Shown: positions 1-13,300 of the stretch, in pieces | Numbering within the stretch: the stretch's first letter is position 1 | Layout: each line of letters opens with the position of its first letter | DNA from: Symsagittifera roscoffensis | Taxonomy: Eukaryota > Xenacoelomorpha > Acoela > Convolutidae | Reading direction: 5' to 3' | Assembly: GCF_963678635.1 (NCBI RefSeq) | Contig: NC_087064.1 | Span: 5,430,411 to 5,494,410 of the forward strand | DNA length: 64,000 nt | The notes under the pieces: generated by a model | Databases searched by the model: none | The model's input: the letters and a program-made list of their open reading frames with translations, nothing else | What the model was told of the DNA's origin: nothing | Program-made: the position numbers and the translations under genes

Positions 1-589
1 TGTATGTATGTTTGCATCTATATGTAATGTGTGTATGGAAACGCATCTGTTTTAATTTTTGGAGTTTTGAAGATTTGGAGTTTTGGAGTTTTCTGGTTTG
101 GAGGTTTGAGATTAAGTATATTAAAATCTTCAAATCAATTATATAGCTTTCGTTTCTATGTGTCTCTGCAAATTTTTGCCGATGGTTTTGATATATTTTA
201 AACTGTTTTAAACTGTCGATTCGTGCAAATTTGGAAAACTTTTCTTTACTTTACAAAAACGATTTTTTATTTCGGCTTCAAGGTAATTGATAACGCTTCT
301 CATTTGACTAATTGTTATAATATGTTGACGACTGTTAATTTTAGTTAAGATTGATTATTTTTCTTATAATTTTATAGATTTTACTTTTCGTTGTGATCAT
401 TTTGTAGTTGCCCTAAAAATGCTTATATATGGCGGTCCTGTATATAGTTGGCAAATATGCTGATCTAGCTACTGGACATTTTTAAGACATTCATTCTACA
501 TTGTTTTGCTATATGCATCTCTTTAACAGTTTTTTGACCAAAAAATCCGAAAAGAAATATTTCTCAGCCTGCTCGCTTCAGATTTCGAA

Positions 590-780
590 CATGCTCGAGG
601 TATGCTTCAATCGTGTTAGAGGTATGTTTCAACCGTGCTCGTGGTATGTTTCGACCGTGCTCCAGATAGGTTTCGACCGTGCTCTGGTGATATTTTGACC
701 AAGCTCGACCGTGCTCGAAGTTTGTTTTGACCATGCTCAATCGATCGTGAGGTATGTTTCAAACTTGTGCTCGAACCAGC
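590..780. repeat. Degenerate tandem repeat
   Basis: About six diverged copies of a roughly 25-33 bp unit built around 'ggtatgtttcgaccgtgctc' lie head to tail. Copies differ by substitutions and small indels. This looks like an old minisatellite; the short frame across it is probably a by-product. Confidence 0.6.
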
Positions 781-1582
781 TCAAGCGATATAATCGACTT
801 CACTCTTATTAGCTTTCATTCTAATCTAGGTTCAACTAAAATCAATTGCTGCAGTATCGATATCTCAGCGTTTTGAGACCTTTTTCACAAAATTTTCCAA
901 ATCTTACTACTCTGGACTTAATGAGGTCTCAAAAATCAAAGAGATTTTTTGTCTGAGCATTGGACCAACGCATACCGAACACGCAATTCTTTTTCAACTT
1001 AAACTTTCCTCCCTTTTCTCAAAGATGCTTCTCTCTGTGTTATAGTAGCATTTTCCTAGCACTGAATGCGAAATTTTTTTCGTCTACTTTTCTATCGTTA
1101 ACTTTAATCAATTTATTAGAAAAAGTTCTAGCCTCAAATTGCTCTGCAAAATTCACAAGTTCTTTTTCACTGAAAACACTATTTTCTCTGACTTAGACAC
1201 TTTAGCTAGTGCGTAATGCTTTGAACGAATATCTGATATTCCAAGTATTTTTCAATGACAACAATTCTGTCTATATCAGCCAACATATCGCAGCGCATAA
1301 TATAAGTAATCATGTATCTCATAACCTAAGTCTGATCCGAAACCTACTGGTCTGCGCACCAAATAACAAATCAGCAATTCAACAAAGCTAAAGTTAATTC
1401 ACTTTCTTGGCGATGCTATTTGACAATATAGAGTTTTGGAGTAGGCTTGTCGAAGTTTTATTCTTTAAATCAAGTTCAACAACAAATGATTTACAAACTA
1501 AGCAACAAAAAAACATCTACAAAATTTTAAAACACCACTTCAATTGAGTTTATCAAAATGAACAGTTTGTCAGTGTCGATCT

Positions 1583-1632
1583 ATCTCTTTCTCCCTCTCT
1601 CTCTCTCTCTTTCTCTGTCTTTCTTTCTTTCT
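1583..1632. repeat. Pyrimidine (CT)n microsatellite
   Basis: An almost uninterrupted run of CT, CTTT and CCT repeats on the plus strand. Simple sequence with no coding signal. Confidence 0.85.
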
Positions 1633-4291
1633 AACGTCGTGTCTACCTCTTTCTGACAGCTTCTTTTTTATTGTGCTTCCTCCAGCTTTCCTCCAGTACC
1701 CCCAACCTGACACCTTCTGTTAAAGTATATACTGCAATAGAACAAATTTCGAGCAATGACAGACGATAGTTTCACAACAGTGGAAAACTTGAGCGTAATG
1801 CTGGATGTTTGCTTTTGACTGCTTTTTTTTCCTGGCTATAAGGGTTGATCATCCTGTACTGATCATCCTGAGTTTGTGACTGGCTGACTTTTGCGTTCAC
1901 GAATCGAAAATTGGTGGGAACTTTTACAAGGTCGGTGCAACACCTGGAACAGATATCTGTGATTGTTGGATCAAAACTCAACTGATGCGTCCAAAATTTC
2001 CTAATTGAATCTATGAAAGAAGATCCGGCTTGAAAAAAGTGTGGAGCCCAAACTATTCAATAATAATTTCAATGATCGCTTCTGCAAATGAATAGCTGAC
2101 GTTGAGAATGGGCACCTCGAGGCGCGCCCAAAGCTTTAGAACCTCAGATTTACTACAATGAACGAAGAAATAAGGAAAAACCATAGACTTTTAACGTCGT
2201 AAAAAAATTAAGAAGAAAATCAGGTCAACATCAGTTTGAAAGAACTACCTGAACAGTGCCGGAGTTTCCCTCGACAAAAAAATTGTTGCTCGGAGTTGTT
2301 TCCGTAGCATATGCAGCACGGCTGAGAATCTTTAGGACTAACGAGATACGAGTAGCAGCGTTTGCCGACACAATAAAACCGTGCTTCATGAGCAGGATTG
2401 CTACCGTTTTAGAGTGAATGCAATTCGCCTCATCTTCACATTCACAAAAAATTCATCCCACCAGAAAGGCAATTGACTAAAAGCGCTCTGAAGGCATTTG
2501 GAGGGAAAAAAATTTTATGATAAAAAATTACAAAAACCAAGCAACAGGCGTTCATTTTATACCCAGTCTATCAGAGGAAGATATAGAACGCACGCAAAAA
2601 TCACCTTTTGGATCAGAACCGACTATGCCAAGGGTGCGCTGACGATGAAGATGGAAAAACAGGAAAGATTCAATAGTCTTGAGTCCAAAAAACAAAAACT
2701 TGCTTTTGAGCGAAAAATACCAGATAGAAAAAGGAAAAGACAAGAATGTTGAAGCAGGCGAAAGACAACTCCTCCACGCTGGAAGCTCCACCTTTTTTTT
2801 CAATCCCAACAAAAACCGCCCAAGAGCAGCTCTTTTTGTTATACTGTCAAAGTGAGATTTCTTCTTGAAAAAAGTGCCCGCATTATCTAGTAGACAAAAG
2901 ATTAAAAGCGCAGCTAGAGTACCTTGATTAGGTTTTGTACATGCTTACAAACTCTTAATTATGAAAACAGGAACGTATGTGCAAAAAAATAGCGTTTTTT
3001 GAAGAGGTTTTGTCAGAAGTGAAGCGCCATGTGGGTTAAAATCAAAGCTGTCATTCTTTCTGATTCGATCAATGGTTAAAATTTATGGAAACTTAGACAA
3101 GTGCAAAAGATAAATGAGCAAGTTATATGTCAATTTTGGAAGCCAAACGGAATATTTTTTCAAATCAATTAATAAGAAAATCACAATAAATTGCAAAAAT
3201 TGTACAAGACTGGTAAAAAGAAAAAGCAATCAAAAACTGATCAAACGAATCAACGGCATAAAAATGATGTTAGGTGGAATAGTCATGGGAAGCAAGACCG
3301 AAATTTTGGTTTTCCTATCAAAAGCAGAAAAACCAGCAAGAAGAACATTGTAAGGAAGATACTGATGGAAGATGTTCTGAAGTACTTTTAAGCCTTTGAA
3401 TATGAATCATTGCAAAAGGCGTGTAGCTGGAAAGCTAACGCTCGTTAATTTTAGTCGATTAATGGCCTCGCCAACTGCCCCTTCAAATGAACACGCTGGT
3501 GGATGTCCTGAAAGGTTACAACGCAGCGACTCAGCGAGGGGACACCTGATAGCTTTCAAAACAAAAGATGCAAAAGAAGGTTACCTGGAAAATTGCATTC
3601 GGGACACGATAATGAAACAAAAGGCTTATGAAACGTTAGCTTCTTTCTAAAAATGTGCATAAACTTAGGAACAACTGGTCAGTCTGCCTTGGAGAGCTCT
3701 GCTGCTGTAGGACTTTGACAAAAAAGTTGAGAACAAGGTCAAAATTTCATGCCTGTAAAGCCGTGCCCTCTATATGAGAATTGAGTTACAACTTCGCATC
3801 GCCTTGTGCATAGCGGTTGTTTCTAGTATAAAATAAAATTTGTGCGAAGCTGATAGCGGCACGAAACGCTTTCTGTTTCTTGAGACTATTGTTAGAACAA
3901 ATGTCGGCGCAAAGACAATCCCGAAATACTACAAAAAATATACACCGGTCCCAAAAACTAGTGCACTATCTAAATTAATCAAAAAATTTTTACACAAACA
4001 CTTAAATGAACAAGACTGCTCGTATCAGGGCGAAGCCCTAAATGTTCCGACTGCGTTTTAAGGTTTACGGAGCAGCAGTAATAGCATAAAAAAATTAAAT
4101 GAAAAATATAAAATGAAATTTTTTTTTCTAAAATTTGAATTTTTTTTTGAAAATCATCACCCCACACGCCATATAAAGTATAAAAAGATAGATTTCGTTC
4201 CTTGTAACAAATCAAATATGGCAAATCAGTTTCGTTCAACCAATTTGGAACGATTTATAAGACGGATTAAATCTCCGCTTACGCGTTAATA

Positions 4292-4309
4292 GCGCGAACT
4301 ATATCGCGC
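4292..4309. repeat. Short perfect inverted repeat
   Basis: Arms GCGCGA and TCGCGC are separated by ACTATA. The flanks (GCGTTAA on one side, GCGTTAATTG on the other) are GC-rich islands in AT-rich DNA. It may be the core of an old terminal inverted repeat of a small DNA element, but no second end was found. Confidence 0.4.
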
Positions 4310-4699
4310 GTTAATTGTCCCAAAATGGCCAAAATGGCAATATTTAAACCCTCATAACTTTACGAAAAATTATCACAGGTGAAATATCTTTTCAAATTTA
4401 AGCTCAAGACAACAATACCTTTTGAATGATATAAAAAAATTCCGTCAAACATGGCTAGTTAAAAAGTCGAAATTTGTCTGAAGAAAAAAAAACCCACCCC
4501 GAGCACAAATATTCCGTTACTTTCGTATCGAAAGTCGGAATAATAACTTCTATCACATAACTTAGGAAGCAATTTTCAAAACCTCCTTTCCAATAATTGA
4601 TGCAAAAATTTTGTGCGTTGAATCATTTAGAAAATCATTTGATTGCAAAAATTTGTTTGTTTCATGCGCATTACTCGATCTCTCAAAAGCATTTTTTCT

Positions 4700-5160
4700 A
4701 CTAACCAAAAAATTCTGCAACAAAAACTTAACAATTGGAATTTTTTAGAGAGTGGGATCAAAATTATAAACTATCTTATCAGCGAGCGACAACAAAAATT
4801 AATTGTCAACCACACCAAATAAGCTCGGATCGTATTAAATCAAAGATTTCCACAGGCAACCGTTCTAAGACCCGTGATTTTTAATCTGTAAATTAAAAAA
4901 ATAAAAAACAATTGAAAAATTCTTTCGAACAGACTTTGATTGACAATGCAAATAATTTTTTCAAAGAATTTAAAAACAGTTGCCAAAAATTATCAAACTA
5001 TTTTTACAGACATTGTTTACAAATAAATACGAAAAAAAGGAACAAATTATAGCCAGCAAAAAACATTCGCATAACCATCTAAAAAAACTACATTACTTTA
5101 TACAATAACGTCAACCAACAAAAAAACGATGTCCAGAAACCTTGAAGCCTAGATAATTTT
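4700..5160 (+). pseudogene. LINE reverse transcriptase relic
   Basis: Frame from 4849 reads FPQATVLRPVIFNL, then a stop, then IKKIKN. This matches the RT palm motif of non-LTR retrotransposons (consensus vPQGsvLGPllFnlYind). The expected ADDT motif further on is not intact and several stops follow. It is therefore an old, dead fragment. It lies just left of element A, which may have inserted beside or inside it. The clade cannot be set from so short a stretch. Confidence 0.55.
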
Positions 5161-5181
5161 TCATGAAAATCAAAAAGAAGT

Positions 5182-5185
5182 TTAA
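5182..5185. repeat. Left target-site duplication TTAA of element A
   Basis: TTAA directly precedes the left LTR and TTAA directly follows the right LTR (24097-24100). A 4-bp duplication is common for Ty3/gypsy and errantivirus-like integrases. The local sequence is AT-rich, so some chance matching is possible. Confidence 0.7.
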
Positions 5186-5593
5186 TGGAACCTGATCTAA
5201 ACTATATTTTATGATTGGATAAATTAAATGTTTTACCAATGTAAAGTATTTAATATTAACCAATCATGATCCATCTAACTAACAACCCACTTATTTGTAA
5301 GTGCTGAAGTTACTTGTAATTTCAGCACCAGAGAGATTTGAATTTAACTTAGAAATTAGTTGGACTCTCCCGAGCACTTCAGCAGCCGCAATAAACCAGT
5401 ATACCCTAGATCTATTGAGCCTAGCAGAGACTAGTTAAACAACCTGAGACTAGATAGTATAAGAGTAAGATTAGGATCGGTATTAGACTAAGAAGTTGCA
5501 CGAACCTATCCGGCCGAAAATAAGATAGCGTGACGAGCAGACGGTGTACCCTATCCGAAATTACTCTATGAGTTACACTTCGGTCCTAACTCA
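5186..5593 (+). repeat. 5' LTR of element A
   Basis: Starts TGGAACC and ends AACTCA. It contains an inverted pair ATGATTGG (5211-5218) and CCAATCAT (5260-5267) that frames an AT-rich core near a possible TATA stretch (actatatttta, 5201), and an AATAAA signal at 5390-5395. No U3/R/U5 boundary can be fixed from sequence alone. It should drive transcription of the whole element. Confidence 0.95.
5390..5395 (+). promoter_or_regulatory. AATAAA polyadenylation signal in the LTR
   Basis: AATAAA occurs in both LTRs (also 23893-23898). In the right LTR it would serve 3' end formation of the element's RNA. Confidence 0.5.
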
Positions 5594-5595
5594 TC

Positions 5596-5618
5596 TGGTG
5601 CGACCATAAGTCTCGAAC
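5596..5618 (+). promoter_or_regulatory. Primer-binding site of element A
   Basis: Two bases after the left LTR the sequence runs TGGTGCGACC and on to TCTCGAAC. Its complement ends in CCA and, 18 nt before that end, includes GTTCGAGA, the signature of a tRNA T loop. The match thus seems to reach from the 3' end of a tRNA into its T arm. The tRNA species was not identified. Confidence 0.65.
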
Positions 5619-5681
5619 AAGACCTTACTAGATTAGAATTAACCAAAAATAGATTAGAAATTAGACAAAAACATTTACAAA

Positions 5682-5915
5682 ATGTTATACGACAATAATT
5701 TAATTGAAATGTCTCTCCGACTCAATAGATCAGAGCCAATATTCCGAACCATAATAGAACTACCCGGAATTGGAAGAAGACCTCGAACCAAAGACGACAT
5801 ACGACAAAGTAGAAACTTGCCGTATAGTTATATGATAGTTCGGCAAAAGCCAGAACAAACTTTTATATTTCGAATACTACTTGCAATGAATTTAGATTTC
5901 CATTTGCAAACATAA
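5682..5915 (+). CDS. Possible 77-residue leader ORF
   Basis: First ATG-led frame of any length after the primer-binding site. The product is weakly basic with no recognised motif. It could be a small upstream ORF that lowers or regulates translation of downstream frames, or just a chance opening in an A-rich leader. No homologue was recognised. Confidence 0.25.
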   Translation: MLYDNNLIEMSLRLNRSEPIFRTIIELPGIGRRPRTKDDIRQSRNLPYSYMIVRQKPEQTFIFRILLAMNLDFHLQT

Positions 5916-6846
5916 AACCTTGAAGTTACTCTTCAAAATCATTTCAGGCGCTAAACAAAATTAATATTATACAATAACGATTGATAAAAAGATCTTAGAT
6001 CGTTCTCCTAAAACTCTGCAGTAATATACAAAACATGTTTGAAAAATATTTATTGGAAAATAAAAATAAAAATTAGTAGCATGACAATAAATGGTTAGTA
6101 ATCATAAATCATCCTGTTGTTCCAGCTTCATCATCTAAAACATAACAGCAATCATCAACTCACTAACATCATAAAACACTAAATCTTTCCTTTACACACA
6201 TTTAAAACTTTATTAAAACTTAAATTCACTTAATTTTAAAACCAGATCATCAAGGCTTATCCTTGGATCTTAAATCATTTTCTACTTAATTAAATTTAAA
6301 ATTTGATCATCAAGGCTTATCCTTGGATCAAACAGAACAACTTTGTTCTCCCCCACCCACTTAATTAGCGTCTAACGACCTCAAACGTCGATTCACTACC
6401 CAACCCTTTCTAAAGACCCAAGACTAATAGAAATTTTTAAAACAAAACTAATCATTCAAATTAGGATAAACAGTGAAGAACTTCGGTTATTCATCCTTCA
6501 CTTGACCCCCCCTCTTACCAGACCCAGGATAAATCTTAGACTTAGTAAGTTTAAAATAGTATCTAACGAACTACTCGCGTTCTAATTATACCTGAACCTT
6601 GTGGATCGATTTACTATTCTCCAACCCTTGAACACAATCACTACCCCTAAGTAAGATTAAGTAAGTTAACACCTTAGCTTATACTAGTCACGAGAAAGTA
6701 AAAATCATTCTTCGGAATCGATATACTTTTCTCTCCAACCCTGAACAAATAGACCCAGGTTAAGCTAACCAAAAAATCGTAAGAACTAACAGTTTAGGAA
6801 AATAGAAATCATTTAACAACCTTTTGCATCCGTCATCCTAAACCTT
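5916..6846 (+). other. Structured leader of element A
   Basis: No gene seen. The part after 6200 has a direct repeat of a hairpin (listed separately) and three diverged copies of a phrase of the type TCGATNTACT..TCTCCAACCCT near 6390, 6607 and 6720. These look like RNA-level signals such as packaging, dimerisation or translation control. Confidence 0.5.
6245..6329 (+). repeat. Two identical leader hairpins, 60 bp apart
   Basis: The 25-nt segments 6245-6269 and 6305-6329 are identical. Each folds as GATC, a 2-nt bulge, CAAGG, loop CTTAT, CCTTG, GATC. The sequence between and around them differs more, so the hairpin itself seems to be the conserved unit. Confidence 0.6.
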
Positions 6847-7314
6847 ATGTCATTTAAAAACCTAGGAAATAAACAAACAATCATTTTACACAATTGTGAA
6901 ATAGATAACAAAAAATACGACCTTGTAATCACACCTCATACACAAACAGTTGGATACATTCGAACAAAACGACAAACACTAAAGAGGAAAATAATAACTA
7001 AACAAAGACAAATAACACGAAAAAGATTTTCAAAAAATCGAAACGCATTTTCAGAATCAGAAACCAACAGTTTAGACGAACTTTACAAACTAAAAGAATC
7101 AATAGATAAAAATTACCCACTTCACGATCAATTATATTTTTCTGACTCAGAAACAACTTCAAATTCATCACAAAGAGGAAAAAGAAGAATAAAAAAACAG
7201 TACAAACACAAACCAGTACATCTATACAATTGGAATCAACCAATTCGACACATTAATAATTACATATTAACAGTCATCGAACGAAAAAATGAGCTCAACG
7301 CACACTCCAGGTGA
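6847..7314 (+). CDS. Basic 155-residue ORF upstream of Gag
   Basis: Starts at an ATG and overlaps the start of Gag-Pol by 26 bases in another frame. The middle is strongly basic (about residues 39-65, rich in K and R, including RKRFSKNR), then comes an acidic serine-rich stretch (SDSETTSNSS) and a second basic patch (RGKRRIKKQYKHK). There is no membrane segment. Small basic regulatory proteins such as Rev or Rex bind RNA in complex retroviruses. The charge pattern would suit an RNA- or nucleus-directed factor here, but that is inference and no family was recognised. It is the first substantial ORF of the transcript, so Gag-Pol must be reached by leaky scanning, reinitiation or splicing. Confidence 0.55.
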   Translation: MSFKNLGNKQTIILHNCEIDNKKYDLVITPHTQTVGYIRTKRQTLKRKIITKQRQITRKRFSKNRNAFSESETNSLDELYKLKESIDKNYPLHDQLYFSDSETTSNSSQRGKRRIKKQYKHKPVHLYNWNQPIRHINNYILTVIERKNELNAHSR

Positions 7315-10300
7315 CGAAACTCCAGATGATGATGAAATCTTTCCTTTTATAGTAGACGCAGATACTGATAGAGGACAACACATATTTTGTCAAAATTTAC
7401 TCGTAAATTTATTTGAACCCGGAATCAGTCCATGCAAAACAGAGTTCCCCGATGTAAAAATCAAAAGACAAATCATAGATCACTATCTAAAAGATATATG
7501 CAACATAACACAACAGTATGGAATCTACTCCATAGAATTCACCTCACCAAACCATAATAATAGAAAATATACAATTCAAACAGACGATCTTGATTTAGAA
7601 TTTTCAAAAGTTTTTTCAGAATATATAAAAAGCATCCAATACCATAACTCACAAAGAGCAAACTCCATATTCACCAATGAAGTTTTCGCAATAATATATA
7701 GTTATATTTCGATATTAGAAAACGAAATCCCACTAACAAATGTCTCACCGACAGAAACATCTAAACATTTGAAAGTACGACATGAAATTACACTACTCTC
7801 TAGTTATTTAAACATCATTAAAGAAAATTTCACGAAAGATGACGTTTCACAACATACCAAACACGATCTACAAAAAATTTTAGCATGGTTCATAATAGAT
7901 TATTTCACACACAATATTGATTTAATTGCACAAGCAAGAAAAAATTTTAGACCCCAAAATTCGAACGATGATACCGCTATCACAGAACAATCAGATTATG
8001 TTTGGGACCCCGAATGGTCTCATCACGCATTTATAAGCTTTCCACAATCAATCTCAAGTCAAGCAATAGGTACAATATCTTACATAAGAGATTATGTAAG
8101 AGTAATACCATTAACAATTGATGCAACACCATTAAACTATAATACATTTTTACCCGATACACAAAATAATAGTTTAAACTCGACAGTCATACACAACGAA
8201 AACCTCAATGGAACTAGGAATCTTACTCAACAAGATATCCAGACACCATCACACTTCATAAATGAAGAAATTGTACACACAACAACTACACAACAAAGTA
8301 TTTCACCAATACGCCCAAATTTAACAACACCAAGAAATACAAACCCTTCACAAACACAGGTAACCTTACAATCAACCGTTAAACCTTCGGTTGCTCCAAA
8401 ATATTCCCATATGGATTACCAAACATACAGACCCATGACAATACCATCAAAAACACGCAAAACATTCACTAAAAACAACTTTGCAGACCATAATTATAAT
8501 TATACACATCCATCAAAAACAAATTATCAACCACAAAGGAATTTTAATCAATATACAAAACCTCGAAACTGGGATAACCCAACGGCCCAATATAATTCCA
8601 AAAATTTTCAACCAAATCCTCCACAGGATCGCAGTGAAAATTACCCATTTTTTCAACAGAATAAAAATAAAAAACAAACATCTTATCAAATGGATTATTT
8701 ATCCTCAGATGACGATTTCTTACAACCAGATATATTTGCACCAAATACTCAAGAATATCGTAGACAAGGAATACAGAGAACACGTACAAATCATAGAAAT
8801 TTTTCTCCACAATCAATAGATGCACAACATCAACAACCAATTCAACAACAAAATCCAATTAATACACAATCTTTTCAACCAATTCAACAACAAAATCCAA
8901 TGACTGCACACTCGTATCAAGCATCACAAATGCAAAATGAAATACCACTCCCATATTATCTCCAACAACATGAAATAACAAGAAACCAACTTTCAAATTT
9001 TTCTCAAATGCCAAATGCAGCAGAATCATTACAAATGACAATGAATCCATACCTTATGGGTGGATCATCAATAACATCAAACAAACCTTTAATGGTTTTC
9101 ACAGGAACAGACCCTGAATACTCTGTAGAAGATTATTTAAATGCAGTAACAGCAAACCTGATTTTAAATATAGGACCTGAACCAATTAATACGCCACTAC
9201 ATCAAAACTGGATACATCGACGCACAGCGTTGATACAAACAACCTTAGATGGCGCAGCCCAAAAATGGTTTTCAGTACTACCTCTAGAAATAAAATCAAA
9301 CTGGAAAAGATTTACACAAGAATTTTCAAAAATGTTTGACTCCGAAAGAAACAAACAACAACAAAGAGTTTTATGTAATGAAATTCGCAGATTACCAAAC
9401 GAAACCATCAAGCAAATAGCAGTACGAATCGAAACACTAGTTCGAAAAGCATACTCACTAAATACACATGACTATAAAAACACAAAGATGACAGAAATCT
9501 TAATGATGACCTTAACACCACAATTAAGGAAAATAGCAATAAAAAAGAGAGCATCCCATCCTTCTTCAATTCGAGAACCCGATTTAGATTTTCGAAAACT
9601 AGTAGACAAATTAGAACAAGCAGAAATCACGATGAAACTAGAAGAAACGGAAAATCTGAAATTACAATACGTTAACAAAATTGAAACGACTCCCACTAAT
9701 ATTAATAATATACAGGAATCAGAAACAGACCTCGTTGAAAAAATCACTGAAATACTCAATATTTACGAAAAGAACCCGAACTTTAAAGGCAAACCATCTT
9801 TCAAAAAATGGTGTAATTATTGCCGCCGATACGGACATAGTATTTCCGAATGTAGACAAAAACAGCAAGATATTCAAAATAAACCTCAAAAATACAAAGA
9901 ACCAAATAAATCATTCTATCAATATATGAAAAAAGATCAAAATCTACCAAACAAAAATGTATACAGCAACAACAGTTCAGGAAAACCACTTCCGAACAAT
10001 ACAAGTTATACAAGAAATCAATCCCCATATAACTCAAGTTATAGAGGAAGATCACCAGAACGAAGAAATACACAAAACTCATCACAAAATCACTACAATA
10101 GACCAAATAGTAGAAATAACTACTCCAGATCAAATTCAAATACACAACGATTTGTTTCTAGATCTAATTCCCAATCAAGAAATAACTACTATCCAAACAA
10201 CCAATCACGAAATTCATCATACAATAGGAATAGAAACTACTCCTATAATAGAAATAGAAGTTATTCAAACAACCGAAACCAGAATTACCCGAACAATCGA

Positions 10301-13300
10301 TCAAGGAATAACTCATATAATAGATCGAACTATAACAGACCAAACAATAATTACCAAAACAGATCGCGAAATAATTCACAAAATCGACACCCAAGTTATA
10401 ATAATCGTTATAGAAATTATTCCCAATCACCACACCGGAATAATAATCACTATAATAACTCTAATAATCGTCATAGAAGCAGTACACCTAAACATCAAAG
10501 ACAAATCAATCAAGTACAAGCTAACCCAGAAACAACATCAGACCCCCCAGGTATTGATGACACAGTAACTGATACGTTACAACTCAATCAAATAAACTGT
10601 ACATCATCAGATTCAGAAAGTGATACTGAAAACACTCTTGCTATCAATATGATAAAAGTCGAAAATGACTATGAATCTGTCATATATGAACAACCCTTTT
10701 CATCACACATATATGAAAATCAATCAGAATTTCTTCAAAATTATTACACTACACCCATAAATTCCACACCAACGACGCAAGAAACAAACGAGATTAACAC
10801 TACAGATCAAACCAATAAAAATACCAAAACAAAATGCTTGAATACAAACCACATTTATCAAAATATACAAAAAGAACAACCCAAAGAAAAAATTTGGACA
10901 ATACCATTTCTCTTAGGAAGCCCAAGAAATAAAGAATTTCAACCACCAGACCTTGAAATAGATTTTTTAATTGATTCAGGAGCAGAATCAAACATAATAA
11001 ACATCCCCACATGGAATGAAATAAAAACTTTACATCCAAAGCTAACACCTCTTGAAACCTCCAGCAAACTAGCAACAGCACAAGGATCAACATTGATAAA
11101 CTACGGAAAAATCCAATTATTTCTCCTCCCTACCAGAACAATGGAGCAAAGTAAAATTCTAAACAAGCCATTTAAACAAATATTCCATATCACTGATATT
11201 AAATATAATATCATTGGAATACCATTTATTTCAAAGTATATACCAACAATTAACATCCTAAATAGTAAAATATTAATCAAAGATAAATATACAAAAACAA
11301 AAGAAACATCCCTAAAATTTTTTCAAAGATTAAACAAACAACCACCATTCTTTTCAAAATTTTATCCAATATATAACCAACAAAGAAAACACCTGAAACC
11401 ACTATCAGGAAACATATATAATTTTTCAATCAAACAAGTTCACCAATATGATAAAGAACAAAACAAACAAAAATTTTATATGTCAGATTTTGAATTCAAA
11501 CCTATTCATAAATTTTTCAAAATCACAATCTCATCAATAAAATATTTGAAAAATTCGAATTCAGATATTATTTCCTTACATGTCTATAACAACACACCTT
11601 ACCAAGTAACATTACCTTTAGGACTTTTAGGATATTGTGAAACCAACGCTACAATATCACCAATACACGAAAAGGCCTATCGCGTAAATAATATACTCCA
11701 ATTACTAGATATTTGCCAATCTACAATTCTTAATGAAGAATTATCTATAAATAATATAATAAGTAACGAAAACAGAAATACGGATTATTTCACAAAAACT
11801 CCATATTTCAAACCTACATTCAACATAAGTAACTACACAGAGGACCAACAAAAATTTTTAACAATGTTTAATTTCCAACATTCACAAATAACACAAGACG
11901 AATTCGAAAAGTTAGCCAAACAGCTAATTAAATATTCATCAGTCTATGCAACATCAAAATTCGATGTTGGAAAAATCAGTTCATCACTACATCTCCCGTT
12001 AAAACCAGACGCAGTTTTCAAAAAACAGAGAGCAAGTAAAGTACCAATTCACTTACATGATAAAGTAAACAGATTACTCGATATTTTAGAACAGTACAAT
12101 ATTATATCACCGGTTAATAAAGAAGAACAACCAAAAGGCAACACATTCATCAACCCCGTTATCATTCTAGCTAAAGGAGAATCATTAAAAATCGTTCTCG
12201 ATGCTAGATACCTCAATTCACTTATAGATGAATCAAAATGTAATTGGCCCATTGAACCAATACAAGTTATTTTAACAAAAATAAACGGCAAATACTTTAC
12301 AACCGCCGATATGAATAGTGCATACAATCAAATGCCACTAGATGAACAATCACGACGTTTAACACAATTTGTTATCGGAAACCAACAATATGAATTCAAC
12401 CGCTTATTCTATGGAATATCCATAGGACCAGCAGCATTTTCAGCTTTTATGAGCAAAATTTTTAGACCACTAATACTCAAGAAAAACGCAATCACCTATT
12501 TAGACGATGTTTTTATGCAATCACAAACAAAAGACGAAATGTTCAAAGTTTTAGAAAAATATCATCAAATACTTCAGAACGAAAATCTGAAGGCCGCCCC
12601 CGATAAATCACACTTCTTTTTGACAAGAGTTAAATTCTTAGGACATAACATAGAAAGAAAAACAATAACTCCACTGAAATCACGCATTGACGCTATTCAA
12701 AAACTTCAACCACCAACAAATAAAAAGAAAATCCAAGAATTCCTTGGAATGTTAAACTTTTTAAGTAAATATGTTTATAAAATGCAATTATATCTACGAC
12801 CATTTTACAACATCCTTAGACAACAAAATAATTTTGAATGGAATACAGAACATCAAGCACGATTCGAAGAAATAAAGAAACTTTTAACCGAACAAATTTC
12901 AAATACAATCCCAGACCCTGATCAACCATTTTATGCAATGTGCGATGCTTCGAACTTTGGCATCGGCGCAGCACTATTACAATCACATAATGGTACAAAT
13001 AAAATGAACCTGATATCAGCAAATTCCCGATTATTCACTCAAGCAGAGCTACGACTCTCAACTCTAATGAGAGAATGTACAGCCATAATATATACACTGA
13101 CAGAATATGAATTTCTGATACTTGGATCAAAACATCCCACAGTTTTATTTACAGACCACAAACCAATCATTTTTCTTTTCACACAGAAATCTAACCCAAA
13201 CCACCGAGTTTACAGATTTCAACTAATTCTAATGAAATTTCCAAACTTACATATAGTTTGGACTGCAGGAAAAAATCTTGCATTACCAGACACCTTAAGT

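Larger units (their letters stand above)
1..4700. other. AT-rich DNA, no gene recognised
   Basis: The short frames here show no family motif, conserved domain or gene-like spacing. Apart from the repeats listed separately (about 590-780, 1583-1632, 4292-4309) I see only AT-rich unique or strongly decayed DNA. Confidence 0.6.
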
